Below, piece after piece: positions 32,664-40,805 of a DNA stretch of 53,525 bases. A program made the position numbers and the translations under genes. The notes under the pieces were generated by a model. The model searched no databases. It was not told where the DNA came from and was given only the letters and a program-made list of their open reading frames with translations. The DNA comes from SIG672 sp045657105 (GTDB taxonomy: Bacteria > Bacillota > Clostridia > Oscillospirales > CAG-272): contig JAZOSN010000044.1 of the NCBI GenBank assembly GCA_045657105.1, forward strand, positions 1-53,525, in the 5' to 3' direction. The first letter of the stretch is position 1, and each line of letters starts with the position of its first letter.

Positions 32664-33506
32664 TCACAGCTTTTCGCCGTAAAATTCCTCGTAGACCGTT
32701 TTCCACGCCTCGAAGTTCGCGTCCCTCATCTCCTGCGCGTTTTCGCGTACCTTTTTCTCCTTGTCGGGATATATCGCAGGCAAAATATTAACGGTGTACG
32801 CCTGAATAGGGAAGCCGTCGCCTCCGATCTTTTCGCTATCGCGCATGGTTATAAAAAACGGAATTATCGGAGCTCCCGACTTTGCCGCAAGCTCAAACGC
32901 GCCGCTTTTCATCGGACGCGGCTTGCGATAGTTCCACCACATCGCCTGCTCGGGATAAATGAGGATCTTTTCTCCGCGACCTATAAGCTCGGAAAACGCC
33001 TTCATAAATTCCTTCATCACAGAATGTGACGAGGCAAGCGGAAGAGTATTGCAGTTTCTGAAAAAATATCCGAAAAGTCCGGGAAAAGAGGTATAGTTTC
33101 CCTCGCGGATCACCTTATAAAGACGGCGTCTGCCGAGGTCCTTTTCGATAACCTTGAAAACGGCGTACTGATCAAAGGGGTTAAAATGATTGCAGGTTAT
33201 GACCGCTCCGCCCTCGACTGCGCGGTAATTTTCAATTCCGCGGACGTCCTCGATTATAAGCTCGCCCTTTTTTATAAGTCCGTCGAAAAAGGTTTTCGCA
33301 CAGAAGTTTGCGATCTCGGATCTCACCCTGCTCGAAAGCTTTTTAAGCGTATAATCGACCTCGCCCGCTTTAAGCGGACGTGTCGGGGGATCGTCCTCGA
33401 CGTCGCGGTCGAACCACCCGTTTTTCTCGTAAAGCTCGATCTTTTCGAGAATTGCTAGCCTTTCGGGCGATTTTTCAGGAATAGTTTCGATTTTTTTATT
33501 ACTCAT
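32664..33506 (-). CDS. PlsC-type 1-acylglycerol-3-phosphate acyltransferase family protein
   Basis: 280 residues. Acyltransferase motif I HX4D is His107-Phe-Asn-Pro-Phe-Asp112; the EGT-like motif III region is YPEQAMWWNYRKPRPMKSGAFELA (about 182 on), and motif IV includes APIIPFFI. It has an 80-residue N-terminal extension without a strong membrane helix. It probably acylates lysophosphatidate or a related glycerolipid. SD AAGGAAG. It follows the GT8 gene by 32 bases on the minus strand, so the two form an operon. Confidence 0.85.
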   Translation of the reverse strand: MSNKKIETIPEKSPERLAILEKIELYEKNGWFDRDVEDDPPTRPLKAGEVDYTLKKLSSRVRSEIANFCAKTFFDGLIKKGELIIEDVRGIENYRAVEGGAVITCNHFNPFDQYAVFKVIEKDLGRRRLYKVIREGNYTSFPGLFGYFFRNCNTLPLASSHSVMKEFMKAFSELIGRGEKILIYPEQAMWWNYRKPRPMKSGAFELAAKSGAPIIPFFITMRDSEKIGGDGFPIQAYTVNILPAIYPDKEKKVRENAQEMRDANFEAWKTVYEEFYGEKL

Positions 33507-33538
33507 AGCTTTCTTCCTTGCAAAGGTCGGGCTCGTTT

Positions 33539-34450
33539 TTATGCTCTTTCCGCTTTCTCTATTTCTTCGATTGCAAGCGAAACGAGTCCCTCGGCGACCT
33601 TTTTGTCATTTTCACTGTCAAGAACGGTATGATTTCTCTTGATCTCACGAAGCACGTCGTAAAATCCGCTGTTTTCGGCATAGTGCCAGAAAAGCTCTCC
33701 GTGGGTTATGCCGTCGTAATTCCAAGGACGAAGCGCCATTTTGAAATGAACGATCGACGGCTCGATCGCGCTGAGCTCCTCAACCGGAGCAAGGTTCCAC
33801 TCGTAGCCAAAATAGTATACGCGGTCACGGCAGAGAAGATTAAGATAGTCCTGATCCTGTGCAACAGGGAACTTTCTCTCGGAAAGGAGCTTCAAAAAGC
33901 CGTCCTCGACGTCGCTTTTTCTGAACTCTCTGAGATTCACAAGCAAAATTCCGGCATTGAAGTATTTTTCGCGCGGAACGTCGAGCACCTTTTCAACGTA
34001 CTGACCGAAAACATCGATAAACATCACGTTGTCGTGGACCGCACCGACGAGCGAGTCGCCAATGTCGGCAGAAAACATCTTTGCCACGTCACCGACGACT
34101 ACGGTGTCCGAGTCGATATAGAGCGCCTTTTCGTACTGCGGAAACATACTTGCGATAAAAAGTCGGTAATAGGTCGTTATCGAGTAGTAGTCACGGATAG
34201 CAAGACTGTCTGCAACGCCCATAAGTCTGTCGCTCGCATCGTTAAAGAATATCTCCGCGTTTTCTACTGCGAGAGCAGAAATTTTCGCTCTGTTTTCTTC
34301 ACTCATCGTCGAGGTAAGAACGTGTATCCTGTAAAAACATTTTTTATCTGCATTATCGAGAAGAGATCTTATCGAAACGGCAAGCATCGGCGCGTAGGCA
34401 TCGTCTGTCGCATAAAATATAGGGATTATCTGCTTGTAAACGCTTGACAT
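33539..34450 (-). CDS. Glycosyltransferase family 8 protein
   Basis: 303 residues. The GT8 start IPIFYATDDAYAPMLAVSIRSLL, the DxD metal/nucleotide-sugar motif Asp113-Ser-Asp115 in YIDSDTVV, EKYFNAGILLVNLREFR and the C-terminal HFKMALRPW are all visible. It transfers a hexose from a nucleotide sugar to a glycan, lipid or protein acceptor in the cytoplasm. No membrane anchor. SD AAGGAGA. Its promoter overlaps a possible operator shared with the divergent XRE gene. Confidence 0.88.
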   Translation of the reverse strand: MSSVYKQIIPIFYATDDAYAPMLAVSIRSLLDNADKKCFYRIHVLTSTMSEENRAKISALAVENAEIFFNDASDRLMGVADSLAIRDYYSITTYYRLFIASMFPQYEKALYIDSDTVVVGDVAKMFSADIGDSLVGAVHDNVMFIDVFGQYVEKVLDVPREKYFNAGILLVNLREFRKSDVEDGFLKLLSERKFPVAQDQDYLNLLCRDRVYYFGYEWNLAPVEELSAIEPSIVHFKMALRPWNYDGITHGELFWHYAENSGFYDVLREIKRNHTVLDSENDKKVAEGLVSLAIEEIEKAERA

Positions 34451-34503
34451 ACAACTTTCTCCTTGAAAAATTTAGCCACACTTGGCATCTTACGACAAAA
34501 AGT

Positions 34504-34532
34504 ATTATAAATCAAGCATTCTCCAAAGTCAA
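34504..34532 (-). promoter_or_regulatory. Promoter of the GT8-plsC operon
   Basis: Minus strand: TTGACT (34532-34527), 17 bases, TATAAT (34509-34504). The spacer contains GGAGAAT (34524-34518), one of the repeated half-sites. Confidence 0.75.
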
Positions 34533-34602
34533 GAGAATTTATTCTAATCTTAATTCTACGACTCTCGAAAGCGGAGAAAGTGAATTCTCCGACTTGGAGA
34601 AT
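34518..34602. promoter_or_regulatory. ATTCTCC/GGAGAAT operator-like cluster
   Basis: Half-sites ATTCTCC (34518), GAGAAT (34533), GGAGAA (34573), ATTCTCC (34584) and GGAGAAT (34596). The last two form the perfect palindrome ATTCTCCGACTTGGAGAAT (34584-34602). They lie between two divergent promoters and overlap one of them. Confidence 0.6.
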
Positions 34603-34614
34603 TGCGATTTTGAC

Positions 34615-34643
34615 TTGACAATCGGAAATTTTTGGTATAAAAT
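34615..34643 (+). promoter_or_regulatory. Promoter of the XRE-membrane gene (leaderless)
   Basis: TTGACA (34615-34620), 17 bases, TAAAAT (34638-34643). Six bases later comes the ATG at 34650, the expected transcription start itself. Confidence 0.7.
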
Positions 34644-34649
34644 AGGGGT

Positions 34650-35330
34650 ATGGATACTACAAATAACGTTCAAGACACTCTTGTAAACAATTTAATAGCC
34701 CTGAGAAAGGCTCGCGGTCTTACTCAGATAGAGCTCGGTGAAAAGATCAACTACTCGGACAAAACTATAAGCAAATGGGAGAACGGAGATTCCTGTCCGA
34801 ACGTAGAAGCGGTCTATAAGGTCGCAAGATTTTACGGTGTAACGGTAGACGATCTGCTTTCCGAGGATTTCCGTCACGATCGGAACGTGATCGCAGAAAG
34901 ACAGCGTAATTACAGTAAGGTCATAATATCCTGCCTTGCCGTTATGGCGGTCTGGGTAATCGCAACGATCATTTTTGCCGCACTCCTGCTCAAATCGGCG
35001 CCCATGCCATGGATAATTTTCGTGCTTGCAACTCCCGCGTCGGCAGTCGTTGCGCTCGTTTTCAACTCGATGTGGGGAAACACGCGGTTTAACTACCTTA
35101 TAATTTCGATACTGCTCTGGACGCTTCTTACCTCGATATTTCTCAGTGCGCTCGAATACGTCAGAGTTCTCTGGGTAATTTTCCTTATAGGAATACCTAT
35201 CCAGATAGCAATAATACTCTGGTCGCAGCTTAAATATCAGAAGAAAAAGAAAAACAGACAGGAAAAAGACTCTCCTGCCGTCAAAGACGTAAAAAAAGCA
35301 GAAGAAAGCGACGAAAACGCCGATATATAA
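34650..35330 (+). CDS. XRE-family HTH regulator with membrane domain
   Basis: 226 residues. HTH_3 domain at about 10-66 (LRKARGLTQIELGEKINYSDKTISKWENGDSCPN), a DDLL segment, then about four transmembrane helices (90-205) and a charged Lys/Glu tail. Such membrane-anchored XRE proteins are common in Clostridia and are thought to sense the envelope state. No good SD fits the ATG and no later start is plausible, so the mRNA seems leaderless. Probably regulates itself and the divergent GT8-plsC genes. Confidence 0.82.
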   Translation: MDTTNNVQDTLVNNLIALRKARGLTQIELGEKINYSDKTISKWENGDSCPNVEAVYKVARFYGVTVDDLLSEDFRHDRNVIAERQRNYSKVIISCLAVMAVWVIATIIFAALLLKSAPMPWIIFVLATPASAVVALVFNSMWGNTRFNYLIISILLWTLLTSIFLSALEYVRVLWVIFLIGIPIQIAIILWSQLKYQKKKKNRQEKDSPAVKDVKKAEESDENADI

Positions 35331-35333
35331 CAA

Positions 35334-35357
35334 AAAGCGCCTTTTTCAAGGCGCTTT
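35334..35357. terminator. Bidirectional terminator between the XRE and MGS-like genes
   Basis: AAAGCGCCTT, loop TTTC, AAGGCGCTTT, with CATTTT on the right and A5 on the left. The two genes converge. Confidence 0.8.
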
Positions 35358-35372
35358 CATTTTATAAATCTC

Positions 35373-35786
35373 TTATTTCTTTCCGTAGATCGGGTTTACC
35401 AGCTTGCGCCAGTCAAGATCGCCGCTATCGAGTGCGCGAACAAGGATCTCCGCGGTAGCAATATTCGTTGCAACCGGGATATTGTAGGTGTCGCAGTTGA
35501 TCATAAGATCGTGCTCGGTCTGATGATAAGCCTCTTTATCGGTAGTGCTTCTGAAAAAGAGGAGAAGATCTATTTCGTTATAGGCAATTCTTGTGCTTAT
35601 CTGCTCGGATCCGCCTTGCGAACCGGTCATCATCTTCTCTATCGTAAGACCGGTAGCGTCCGAAATGTATTTCGCCGTGATAGCAGTGGCGCAAAGATTG
35701 TGTTTGCTCAGTATACCGCAATAGGCTATACAGAATTCGGTCATAAGTTCCTTTTTTGTGTCGTCCGCTATGATTGCAATCTGCAC
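35373..35786 (-). CDS. Methylglyoxal-synthase-like protein with altered active site
   Basis: 137 residues from a GTG at 35786, 9 bases after AAAGGGG; longer readings overlap the promoter. The MGS fold is evident (NEIDLLLFF, YNIPVATNIATAEILV). But compared with E. coli MgsA from memory, the catalytic Asp71 in GGDQQ is Ser60 (GGSEQ), His19 is Asp8, Asp91 is Ser80, and Asp101 is Glu91; His98 is kept (His88). Methylglyoxal formation from dihydroxyacetone phosphate is therefore doubtful. It may instead bind phosphate metabolites as a sensor. It is divergent from a PTS permease. Confidence 0.75.
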   Translation of the reverse strand: MQIAIIADDTKKELMTEFCIAYCGILSKHNLCATAITAKYISDATGLTIEKMMTGSQGGSEQISTRIAYNEIDLLLFFRSTTDKEAYHQTEHDLMINCDTYNIPVATNIATAEILVRALDSGDLDWRKLVNPIYGKK

Positions 35787-35841
35787 GGTTATCGCCCCTT
35801 TCAATCCATTTAAACTGTCTAAAACAAACGTATGTAATTTG

Positions 35842-35870
35842 ATTATAGCATATTTTTTCTTCAATGTCAA
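35842..35870 (-). promoter_or_regulatory. Consensus promoter of the MGS-like gene
   Basis: Minus strand: TTGACA (35870-35865), 17 bases, TATAAT (35847-35842), both perfect. Confidence 0.85.
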
Positions 35871-35943
35871 TTAGGATATATCATTTTTTTCACTCTTTTA
35901 AAAGCAAGCCTGCTTTTTCAGGCTCTGTAATTCGGATTTTATC

Positions 35944-35972
35944 TTGACATTTTATGAGCATAGATGTATAAT
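35944..35972 (+). promoter_or_regulatory. Consensus promoter of the EIIC-like gene
   Basis: TTGACA (35944-35949), 17 bases, TATAAT (35967-35972). Confidence 0.85.
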
Positions 35973-36012
35973 TAAGTAAATTATATGCTAAAACAAAAGA
36001 GGTGTATCTAAA

Positions 36013-37077
36013 TTGGAAAAAGTAAAGGCTTTTTTCGAAAGGAAACAGATAAGATTCTCTGCAAAGCTCTACTTTGTTGACGCTATGGGAATGATGGCGC
36101 TCGGTCTTTTCTCAACTCTTCTTATCGGAACGATATTCGGTACGATAGGAGCCGAGTTCAAAATAGAATTTCTAAACGAGATCGCCGCTATTGCCAAAAA
36201 CGGATACGTCGTCGGCGCCGCTATCGGAGTCGCAGTCGCGTATGCACTCAAAGCTCCGCCGCTCGTGCTCTTTTCAAGCGCGGTCACAGGCGCGGCAGGA
36301 TATATGCTCGGTGCAAGCATCACGCTTGCAGACGGTGTAATATCCTATACGGCAGGACCTGCCGGCTCGTTTTTCGTCGTGCTTATCGCTTGCGAGCTCG
36401 GAAAGATCGTTTCCAAGGAAACCAAGATAGATATTCTCGTAACTCCGACTGTCACGATACTCACGGGATTTGGACTTGCAAAGCTCATTTGTCCTGCCAT
36501 CGCTTATATAATGTACTATCTCGGTGACTTTATAAACACGGTTACCGTAGCAGAGCCGTTCTGGTTTGGAATAATTATCGCAGTCGTTGTCGGAATGATC
36601 CTCACTCTCCCGATTTCGAGCGCGGCTATCTGCGCTATGATCGGCATTTCAGGACTTGCAGGCGGCGCGGCTACCGCAGGCTGCTGCGCGCAGATGGTCG
36701 GATTTGCGGTAATAAGCTTCCGTGAAAACGGAGTTGGCGGACTCGTTGCACAGGGACTCGGAACGTCGATGCTTCAAATGGGAAATATCTGCAAAAAGCC
36801 GCAGATATGGATCGCTCCCACGCTCGCGTCGGCAATCTGCGGACCGCTTGCGACCGTGGCCTTTAAGCTCGAATGTGTCGGAGTTTCGGCAGGAATGGGT
36901 ACCTGCGGACTCGTCGGACCTATTGGTATAATCTCGGCAACAGAGCATAGTGCCCTTATGTGGATCGGCGTTATCGTAACCTGCATTGTTGCTCCTGCCG
37001 TTCTTTCTATTATATTCAACGAAATTCTTCGCGCTACCGGTCTTGTAAAGACGGGAGATATGCAGCTTTCGCTTTAA
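36013..37077 (+). CDS. PTS EIIC-like membrane transporter (EIIC_2 family)
   Basis: 354 residues from a TTG at 36013 after AAAGAGGTG. Highly hydrophobic with about ten membrane helices and Gly/Ala-rich segments such as GISGLAGGAATAGCCAQMVGF and GLGTSMLQMGNI, which match the stand-alone PTS_EIIC_2 family. No EIIA, EIIB or HPr gene is adjacent, so true PTS function is uncertain; these proteins often occur alone. Substrate unknown. hprK lies 2.5 kb away. Confidence 0.8.
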   Translation: MEKVKAFFERKQIRFSAKLYFVDAMGMMALGLFSTLLIGTIFGTIGAEFKIEFLNEIAAIAKNGYVVGAAIGVAVAYALKAPPLVLFSSAVTGAAGYMLGASITLADGVISYTAGPAGSFFVVLIACELGKIVSKETKIDILVTPTVTILTGFGLAKLICPAIAYIMYYLGDFINTVTVAEPFWFGIIIAVVVGMILTLPISSAAICAMIGISGLAGGAATAGCCAQMVGFAVISFRENGVGGLVAQGLGTSMLQMGNICKKPQIWIAPTLASAICGPLATVAFKLECVGVSAGMGTCGLVGPIGIISATEHSALMWIGVIVTCIVAPAVLSIIFNEILRATGLVKTGDMQLSL

Positions 37078-37079
37078 CT

Positions 37080-37142
37080 GAAAACTTTTTACGAAAACCC
37101 TTTTTAAAAAAATGTTTCCGTACCTTCCCAAAAACTTTACTA
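37080..37142. repeat. Degenerate two-hairpin-type element, inverted
   Basis: GAAAACTTTTTACGAAAACCC and ACCTTCCCAAAAACTTTACT match the inverted family, but the hairpin arms have several mismatches. It starts 3 bases after the EIIC stop. Confidence 0.5.
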
Positions 37143-37190
37143 AAAATAATAAACTATTTAATAATTTCATTTTCCGCAGGAAAATGTACC
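37143..37190. repeat. Short mosaic fragment
   Basis: AATAAACTATTTAATAATT followed by the CATTTTCCGCAGGAAAATG hairpin, the same junction as at 18501. Confidence 0.6.
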
Positions 37191-37212
37191 GATACAGAAA
37201 GGTTTAAACAAT

Positions 37213-38307
37213 ATGGAAAACAACATTACCGCAAAAATCTCGGAAATAGCCAAAGAATTTGAAATCGGCGGCATAAAGGACGTTGAAACGTGCCACATCG
37301 GACATATCAACGGCACGTTTTTTGCCGGTTCTGAAAAAGGGAAGCTCGTTGTTCAGAAGATCAACCATAACATTTTCAAAGATCCTGTAAGTCTGATGAA
37401 CAATATAATCCTGACCACCGATCATATTCGCAAGAAGATGACCGAGGAAGGAAAGAGCGCAGACGAGATCGAGCGTTCCGTGCTCAGATTTTATCCTGCA
37501 AACGACGGAAAATACTATTTTATAGACGAAAACGGCGATTATTGGAGAATTTCCAAGTTCATCGAGGGAAGCTGCACCTATAATAGCGGCACACCCGAGC
37601 TTCTTTATCAGTCGGGACTCAGCTTCGGAAAATTCCAGAAGTATCTTTCGGATTTTCCTGCGGAAACTCTCACCGAAACTATTCCGTTTTTCCACGATAC
37701 TGCGGTAAGATTTGCACATTTTGAGAAAACCGTCGCAGACGACGTCGTTTCACGTGCGGCAGACTGCCGTGATCTTATCGAAAAGGTGCTCTCCTACAAG
37801 GAAACAGCAGGCAAGATCGTAGGTATGCTTCGCGACGGAACGCTTCCGCTTCGAGTTATACATAACGACACCAAGATAAACAACGTCCTTATGGACGAAA
37901 AGACAGGCAAAGGACTCTGCGTTGTCGATCTTGATACCGTAATGCCCGGCTCGCTTCTCTACGATTTCGGAGATGCGATCCGCACGGGCGCATCGGCAGT
38001 GCCCGAGGGAAGCCTTGAATTTGACAAATTTACCGTTCGTGAGGACTCCTACAAGGCGTTCTACGACGGATTTTCGCTCGGAGTGGGAGATAGCATCACC
38101 GAGGCAGAGGAAGAAAATCTTCCGCTCAGTGCATTTATGATGACCTACGAGGTCGGTATGCGCTTCCTTGACGACTATCTTTCGGGAGATACCTATTTCC
38201 ATATCAACTACGAAAAGCAGAACCTCGACAGAGCGCGCGGTCAGCTTATTCTCGCAGACGATATAATGAAGAAAAAAGATAAGCTTCTCGCACTCGCGAA
38301 GAAATGA
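37213..38307 (+). CDS. APH-fold sugar kinase, N-acetylhexosamine 1-kinase-like
   Basis: 364 residues of the aminoglycoside-phosphotransferase/choline-kinase fold. The Brenner catalytic motif is HNDTKINN (His217, Asp219, Asn224) and the metal-binding segment is VVDLDTVMPG (about 238-247), followed by LYDFGDAIR. This form matches NahK-type kinases that phosphorylate N-acetylhexosamines at C1 in mucin-sugar use. No lacto-N-biose phosphorylase is adjacent, so the substrate remains inferred. SD AGAAAGG. Its stop overlaps the dus start by 4 bases (ATGA). Confidence 0.82.
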   Translation: MENNITAKISEIAKEFEIGGIKDVETCHIGHINGTFFAGSEKGKLVVQKINHNIFKDPVSLMNNIILTTDHIRKKMTEEGKSADEIERSVLRFYPANDGKYYFIDENGDYWRISKFIEGSCTYNSGTPELLYQSGLSFGKFQKYLSDFPAETLTETIPFFHDTAVRFAHFEKTVADDVVSRAADCRDLIEKVLSYKETAGKIVGMLRDGTLPLRVIHNDTKINNVLMDEKTGKGLCVVDLDTVMPGSLLYDFGDAIRTGASAVPEGSLEFDKFTVREDSYKAFYDGFSLGVGDSITEAEEENLPLSAFMMTYEVGMRFLDDYLSGDTYFHINYEKQNLDRARGQLILADDIMKKKDKLLALAKK

Positions 38308-39290
38308 AGATCGGAAATTTAGATATAAAGGGAAATCTTTTTCTTGCACCGATGGCAGGTCTTTCGGACAGATCGTTTCGCTCTATTTGCAAAAAATACG
38401 GCGCGGCTCTGACATATACCGAGATGATCTCGTCGAAGGCTCTTCATTACAGAGATAAAAAAACGGCGCGGCTCGCGTATATAGAAAAAGAGGATTTTCC
38501 CACGGCGGCGCAGATTTTCGGTCACGAAAGCGAGATTATGGCAGAGGCGGCGCACCTGCTCTCGACAGGAGAGTACGCCTACTACGAGGGCTATGCTCTG
38601 CCCGATATTATTGATATAAATATGGGTTGCCCTGTCAAAAAGATCGTTTCGGGCGGCGACGGAAGCGCGCTTATGAAAAGCCCTTCGCTCATTTTTGACA
38701 TCGTTAAAGCGACGAGAGCGGCGAGTGAAAAGCCGCTTACCGTCAAGCTTCGCGCAGGTTGGGACAAGGACTCCAAAAATGCGCTTGAATGTGCTTTGGC
38801 GGCAGAGGAGGGCGGCGCGGACGCGGTCTGTATACACGGCAGAACGAGAGAGGATTTTTACACTCCGCCTGTCGATCTTGAAATAATTGCAAGGGTAAAA
38901 GCCGCGCTTAAAATACCGGTGATTGGAAACGGAGGAATTTTTTCTGCGGAAGATGCGATGAGAATGCTCGCGGAAACCTCTTGCGACGGTATTATGATCG
39001 CCCGCGGTGCGGTAGGAAATCCCTTCATTTTTGCCGAGATAAACGCGAAAATCGCAAAAAAGGACTACACAGCCCCCGATATTTCGGAAAAGCTTGACAC
39101 AGCTCTCTCTCACGCGCGGCTTATGGCGGCAGACAAGGGCGAAAACATATCGGTACACGAGCTTAAAAAGCATATCGCCTCATATATACGCGACGTGCGC
39201 GGCGCGGCGGCAGTCAGAGGAAAAATCTTTGCCTGCGAAAGGTTCGACGATATGATAGAGATCCTTTCCGAGCTCAGAAACAGTTTATAA
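38304..39290 (+). CDS. dus: tRNA-dihydrouridine synthase
   Basis: 328 residues, the usual length of DusB-type enzymes. FMN barrel with APMAGLSD (15-22), catalytic cysteine Cys109 in NMGCPVKK, KLRAGW (about 150-155), CIHGRTR, and the phosphate-binding GNGGIFS. It reduces uridine in the tRNA D-loop with NADPH. Translationally coupled to the upstream kinase by a 4-base overlap; the functional link is probably only operonic. Confidence 0.93.
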   Translation: MKIGNLDIKGNLFLAPMAGLSDRSFRSICKKYGAALTYTEMISSKALHYRDKKTARLAYIEKEDFPTAAQIFGHESEIMAEAAHLLSTGEYAYYEGYALPDIIDINMGCPVKKIVSGGDGSALMKSPSLIFDIVKATRAASEKPLTVKLRAGWDKDSKNALECALAAEEGGADAVCIHGRTREDFYTPPVDLEIIARVKAALKIPVIGNGGIFSAEDAMRMLAETSCDGIMIARGAVGNPFIFAEINAKIAKKDYTAPDISEKLDTALSHARLMAADKGENISVHELKKHIASYIRDVRGAAAVRGKIFACERFDDMIEILSELRNSL

Positions 39291-39293
39291 ATA

Positions 39294-39326
39294 AAACCCC
39301 GACAGATTTTTAATCTGTCGGGGTTT
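39294..39326. terminator. Bidirectional terminator after dus
   Basis: AAACCCCGACAGATT, loop TTT, AATCTGTCGGGGTTT. It lies between the convergent dus and hprK. Confidence 0.85.
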
Positions 39327-39349
39327 ATCGTTAGTTTGGTAAACTCAAA

Positions 39350-39622
39350 GTCGCGCAGACTCCTTCCGTCACGCTTCGCGTGCCACCTTCCTCAAAGAGG
39401 AAGGCTTTTAGAGGTACTTTTTTCCTGCGGAAAATGAATTGATTAAAACGGGGCGTCGGGGCGCCGCCCCCTACCACGGGAATTTCAATTCCGCTCGTAT
39501 TTAATAACTTGCTTTGCGGAGCAAAGCTTCCTTAACTTTGAACTTAGGTTTGCGCAGCAAACCGTCACAACGACGGCTCTGCCGTCGTGTTTTGCACATT
39601 TTAACTTTGCACTTTGCACTTA
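39350..39622. repeat. Mosaic intergenic repeat, inverted orientation
   Basis: On the minus strand the heptads begin within 3 bases of the hprK stop (AAGTGCAAAGTGCAAAG), followed by AGGTTTGC arms, the GCTTTGCTCCGCAAAGC hairpin, the GGTAGGGGGCGG module, ATTTTCCGCAGGAAAA, and the CCTTCCTC arm pair with GTGCCACCTTCC. No gene is present in 39327-39622. Confidence 0.8.
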
Positions 39623-40648
39623 TTACGACATACTGTCAAGCAGCTTCTGGTTGAACTCCTCGGCGGTATTGTAGCCCATCTTTTTCTGACGCTGATTCAT
39701 CGCCGCAATTTCGAGAATTACCGCGAGATTTCGTCCGGGACTTACCGGAATGGTATATTTCGGCAGGGTGACGCCCATAATGTCGATCGTTTCGGTTTCA
39801 AGTCCGAAGCGGTCGTAAACCTTGGTCTGATCCCACATCTCGAAGCTTACCACGAGGTCGATCTGTTGGTCAACCTTGACCGCACTCATACCGAAAAGGC
39901 GTCTGATGTCGATAATTCCTATACCGCGGAGCTCAATATAATGGCGTATGATCTCGGGCGCGGAGCCGATAAGCGTTGAGTCTGCGACCTTTTTGATCTC
40001 GACCGCGTCGTCCGCGATAAGACGGTGACCTCTTTTTACGATCTCGATTGCGGTTTCACTCTTTCCTATTCCGCTATCTCCGAGTATAAGTACACCCTCG
40101 CCGTATATCTCGACGAGAACACCGTGACGGGTTATTCTCGGCGCAAGGCTTGTATGCAAATATGCGATAAGTGCGGACATAAATTCAGACGTCGGGCGAG
40201 AGGTACGAAGCACCGGAACGCCAAACTCCTTTGCATATTGCAGAGTGTTTTCAAACGCGCTCAGCGAGGTCGAAAAAATCAGGGCTACCGGCTTTTTCGA
40301 CATAAAATCGTATATCTGCCTGTTTCGTGCTTCTTCGTCAAGGCTTTCAAGATAAAGGTGCTCGACCTTTCCTATTATCTGAATTCTCTGAGCCTCGAAA
40401 TGATCGAAAAATCCGGAAAGCGGAAGTCCGGGACGGTTGACGTCGCGGCATACTACGTTCACCGAGGATTCCTCGGGCATATTAAGAACTTCGAGCTCGA
40501 AATCGCGGATAATATCCGAAAGCGGAACACTGTAAAGCGGAGCATCAAGCATTCCTTCCTTTTCAAGTCGGAGCTTTAAGTAGGAATCTGTCCAGTCTGC
40601 GCTCTGGCTTGTGTTTTCAAGCATTTTGTCGATATTTTCTCTTTTCAT
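39623..40648 (-). CDS. hprK: HPr kinase/phosphorylase
   Basis: 341 residues from the ATG at 40648 (SD AAAGGGG, 10 bases). The N-terminal domain precedes the catalytic P-loop GDSGIGKSE (near 157-165); ADDAVEIKK and ELRGIGIIDIRRLFG follow, and the C-terminal signature region is VSPGRNLAVILEIAAMNQR. It phosphorylates and dephosphorylates Ser46 of HPr and so controls catabolite repression and PTS flux in low-GC Gram-positives. It implies HPr and CcpA elsewhere. Own promoter. Confidence 0.95.
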   Translation of the reverse strand: MKRENIDKMLENTSQSADWTDSYLKLRLEKEGMLDAPLYSVPLSDIIRDFELEVLNMPEESSVNVVCRDVNRPGLPLSGFFDHFEAQRIQIIGKVEHLYLESLDEEARNRQIYDFMSKKPVALIFSTSLSAFENTLQYAKEFGVPVLRTSRPTSEFMSALIAYLHTSLAPRITRHGVLVEIYGEGVLILGDSGIGKSETAIEIVKRGHRLIADDAVEIKKVADSTLIGSAPEIIRHYIELRGIGIIDIRRLFGMSAVKVDQQIDLVVSFEMWDQTKVYDRFGLETETIDIMGVTLPKYTIPVSPGRNLAVILEIAAMNQRQKKMGYNTAEEFNQKLLDSMS

Positions 40649-40683
40649 TATCTTAGCCCCTTTTAAAATTTCCTTACAAATAT

Positions 40684-40712
40684 ATTTTAACGACAAACAT
40701 CGCTTTTGTCAA
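40684..40712 (-). promoter_or_regulatory. Promoter of hprK
   Basis: Minus strand: TTGACA (40712-40707), 17 bases, TAAAAT (40689-40684). Confidence 0.8.
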
Positions 40713-40744
40713 CATATAAGCGAAATTTTTGATCAAAACGCTTG

Positions 40745-40773
40745 TTGACAGAGCCGATTTTGTATGTTATACT
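40745..40773 (+). promoter_or_regulatory. Promoter of the YfbR-like gene
   Basis: TTGACA (40745-40750), 17 bases, TATACT (40768-40773). A possible start at 40764 lies before the -10, which supports the start at 40806. Confidence 0.8.
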
Positions 40774-40805
40774 TTAAAAAAAGAGAAATATGGAGAAAAA
40801 TTAAA

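Noticed and set aside
35787..35870. N-terminal extension of the MGS-like gene to an ATG at 35870
   Set aside because: It overlaps a perfect promoter (35842-35870) and would lie before the transcription start; the GTG at 35786 has a good SD.
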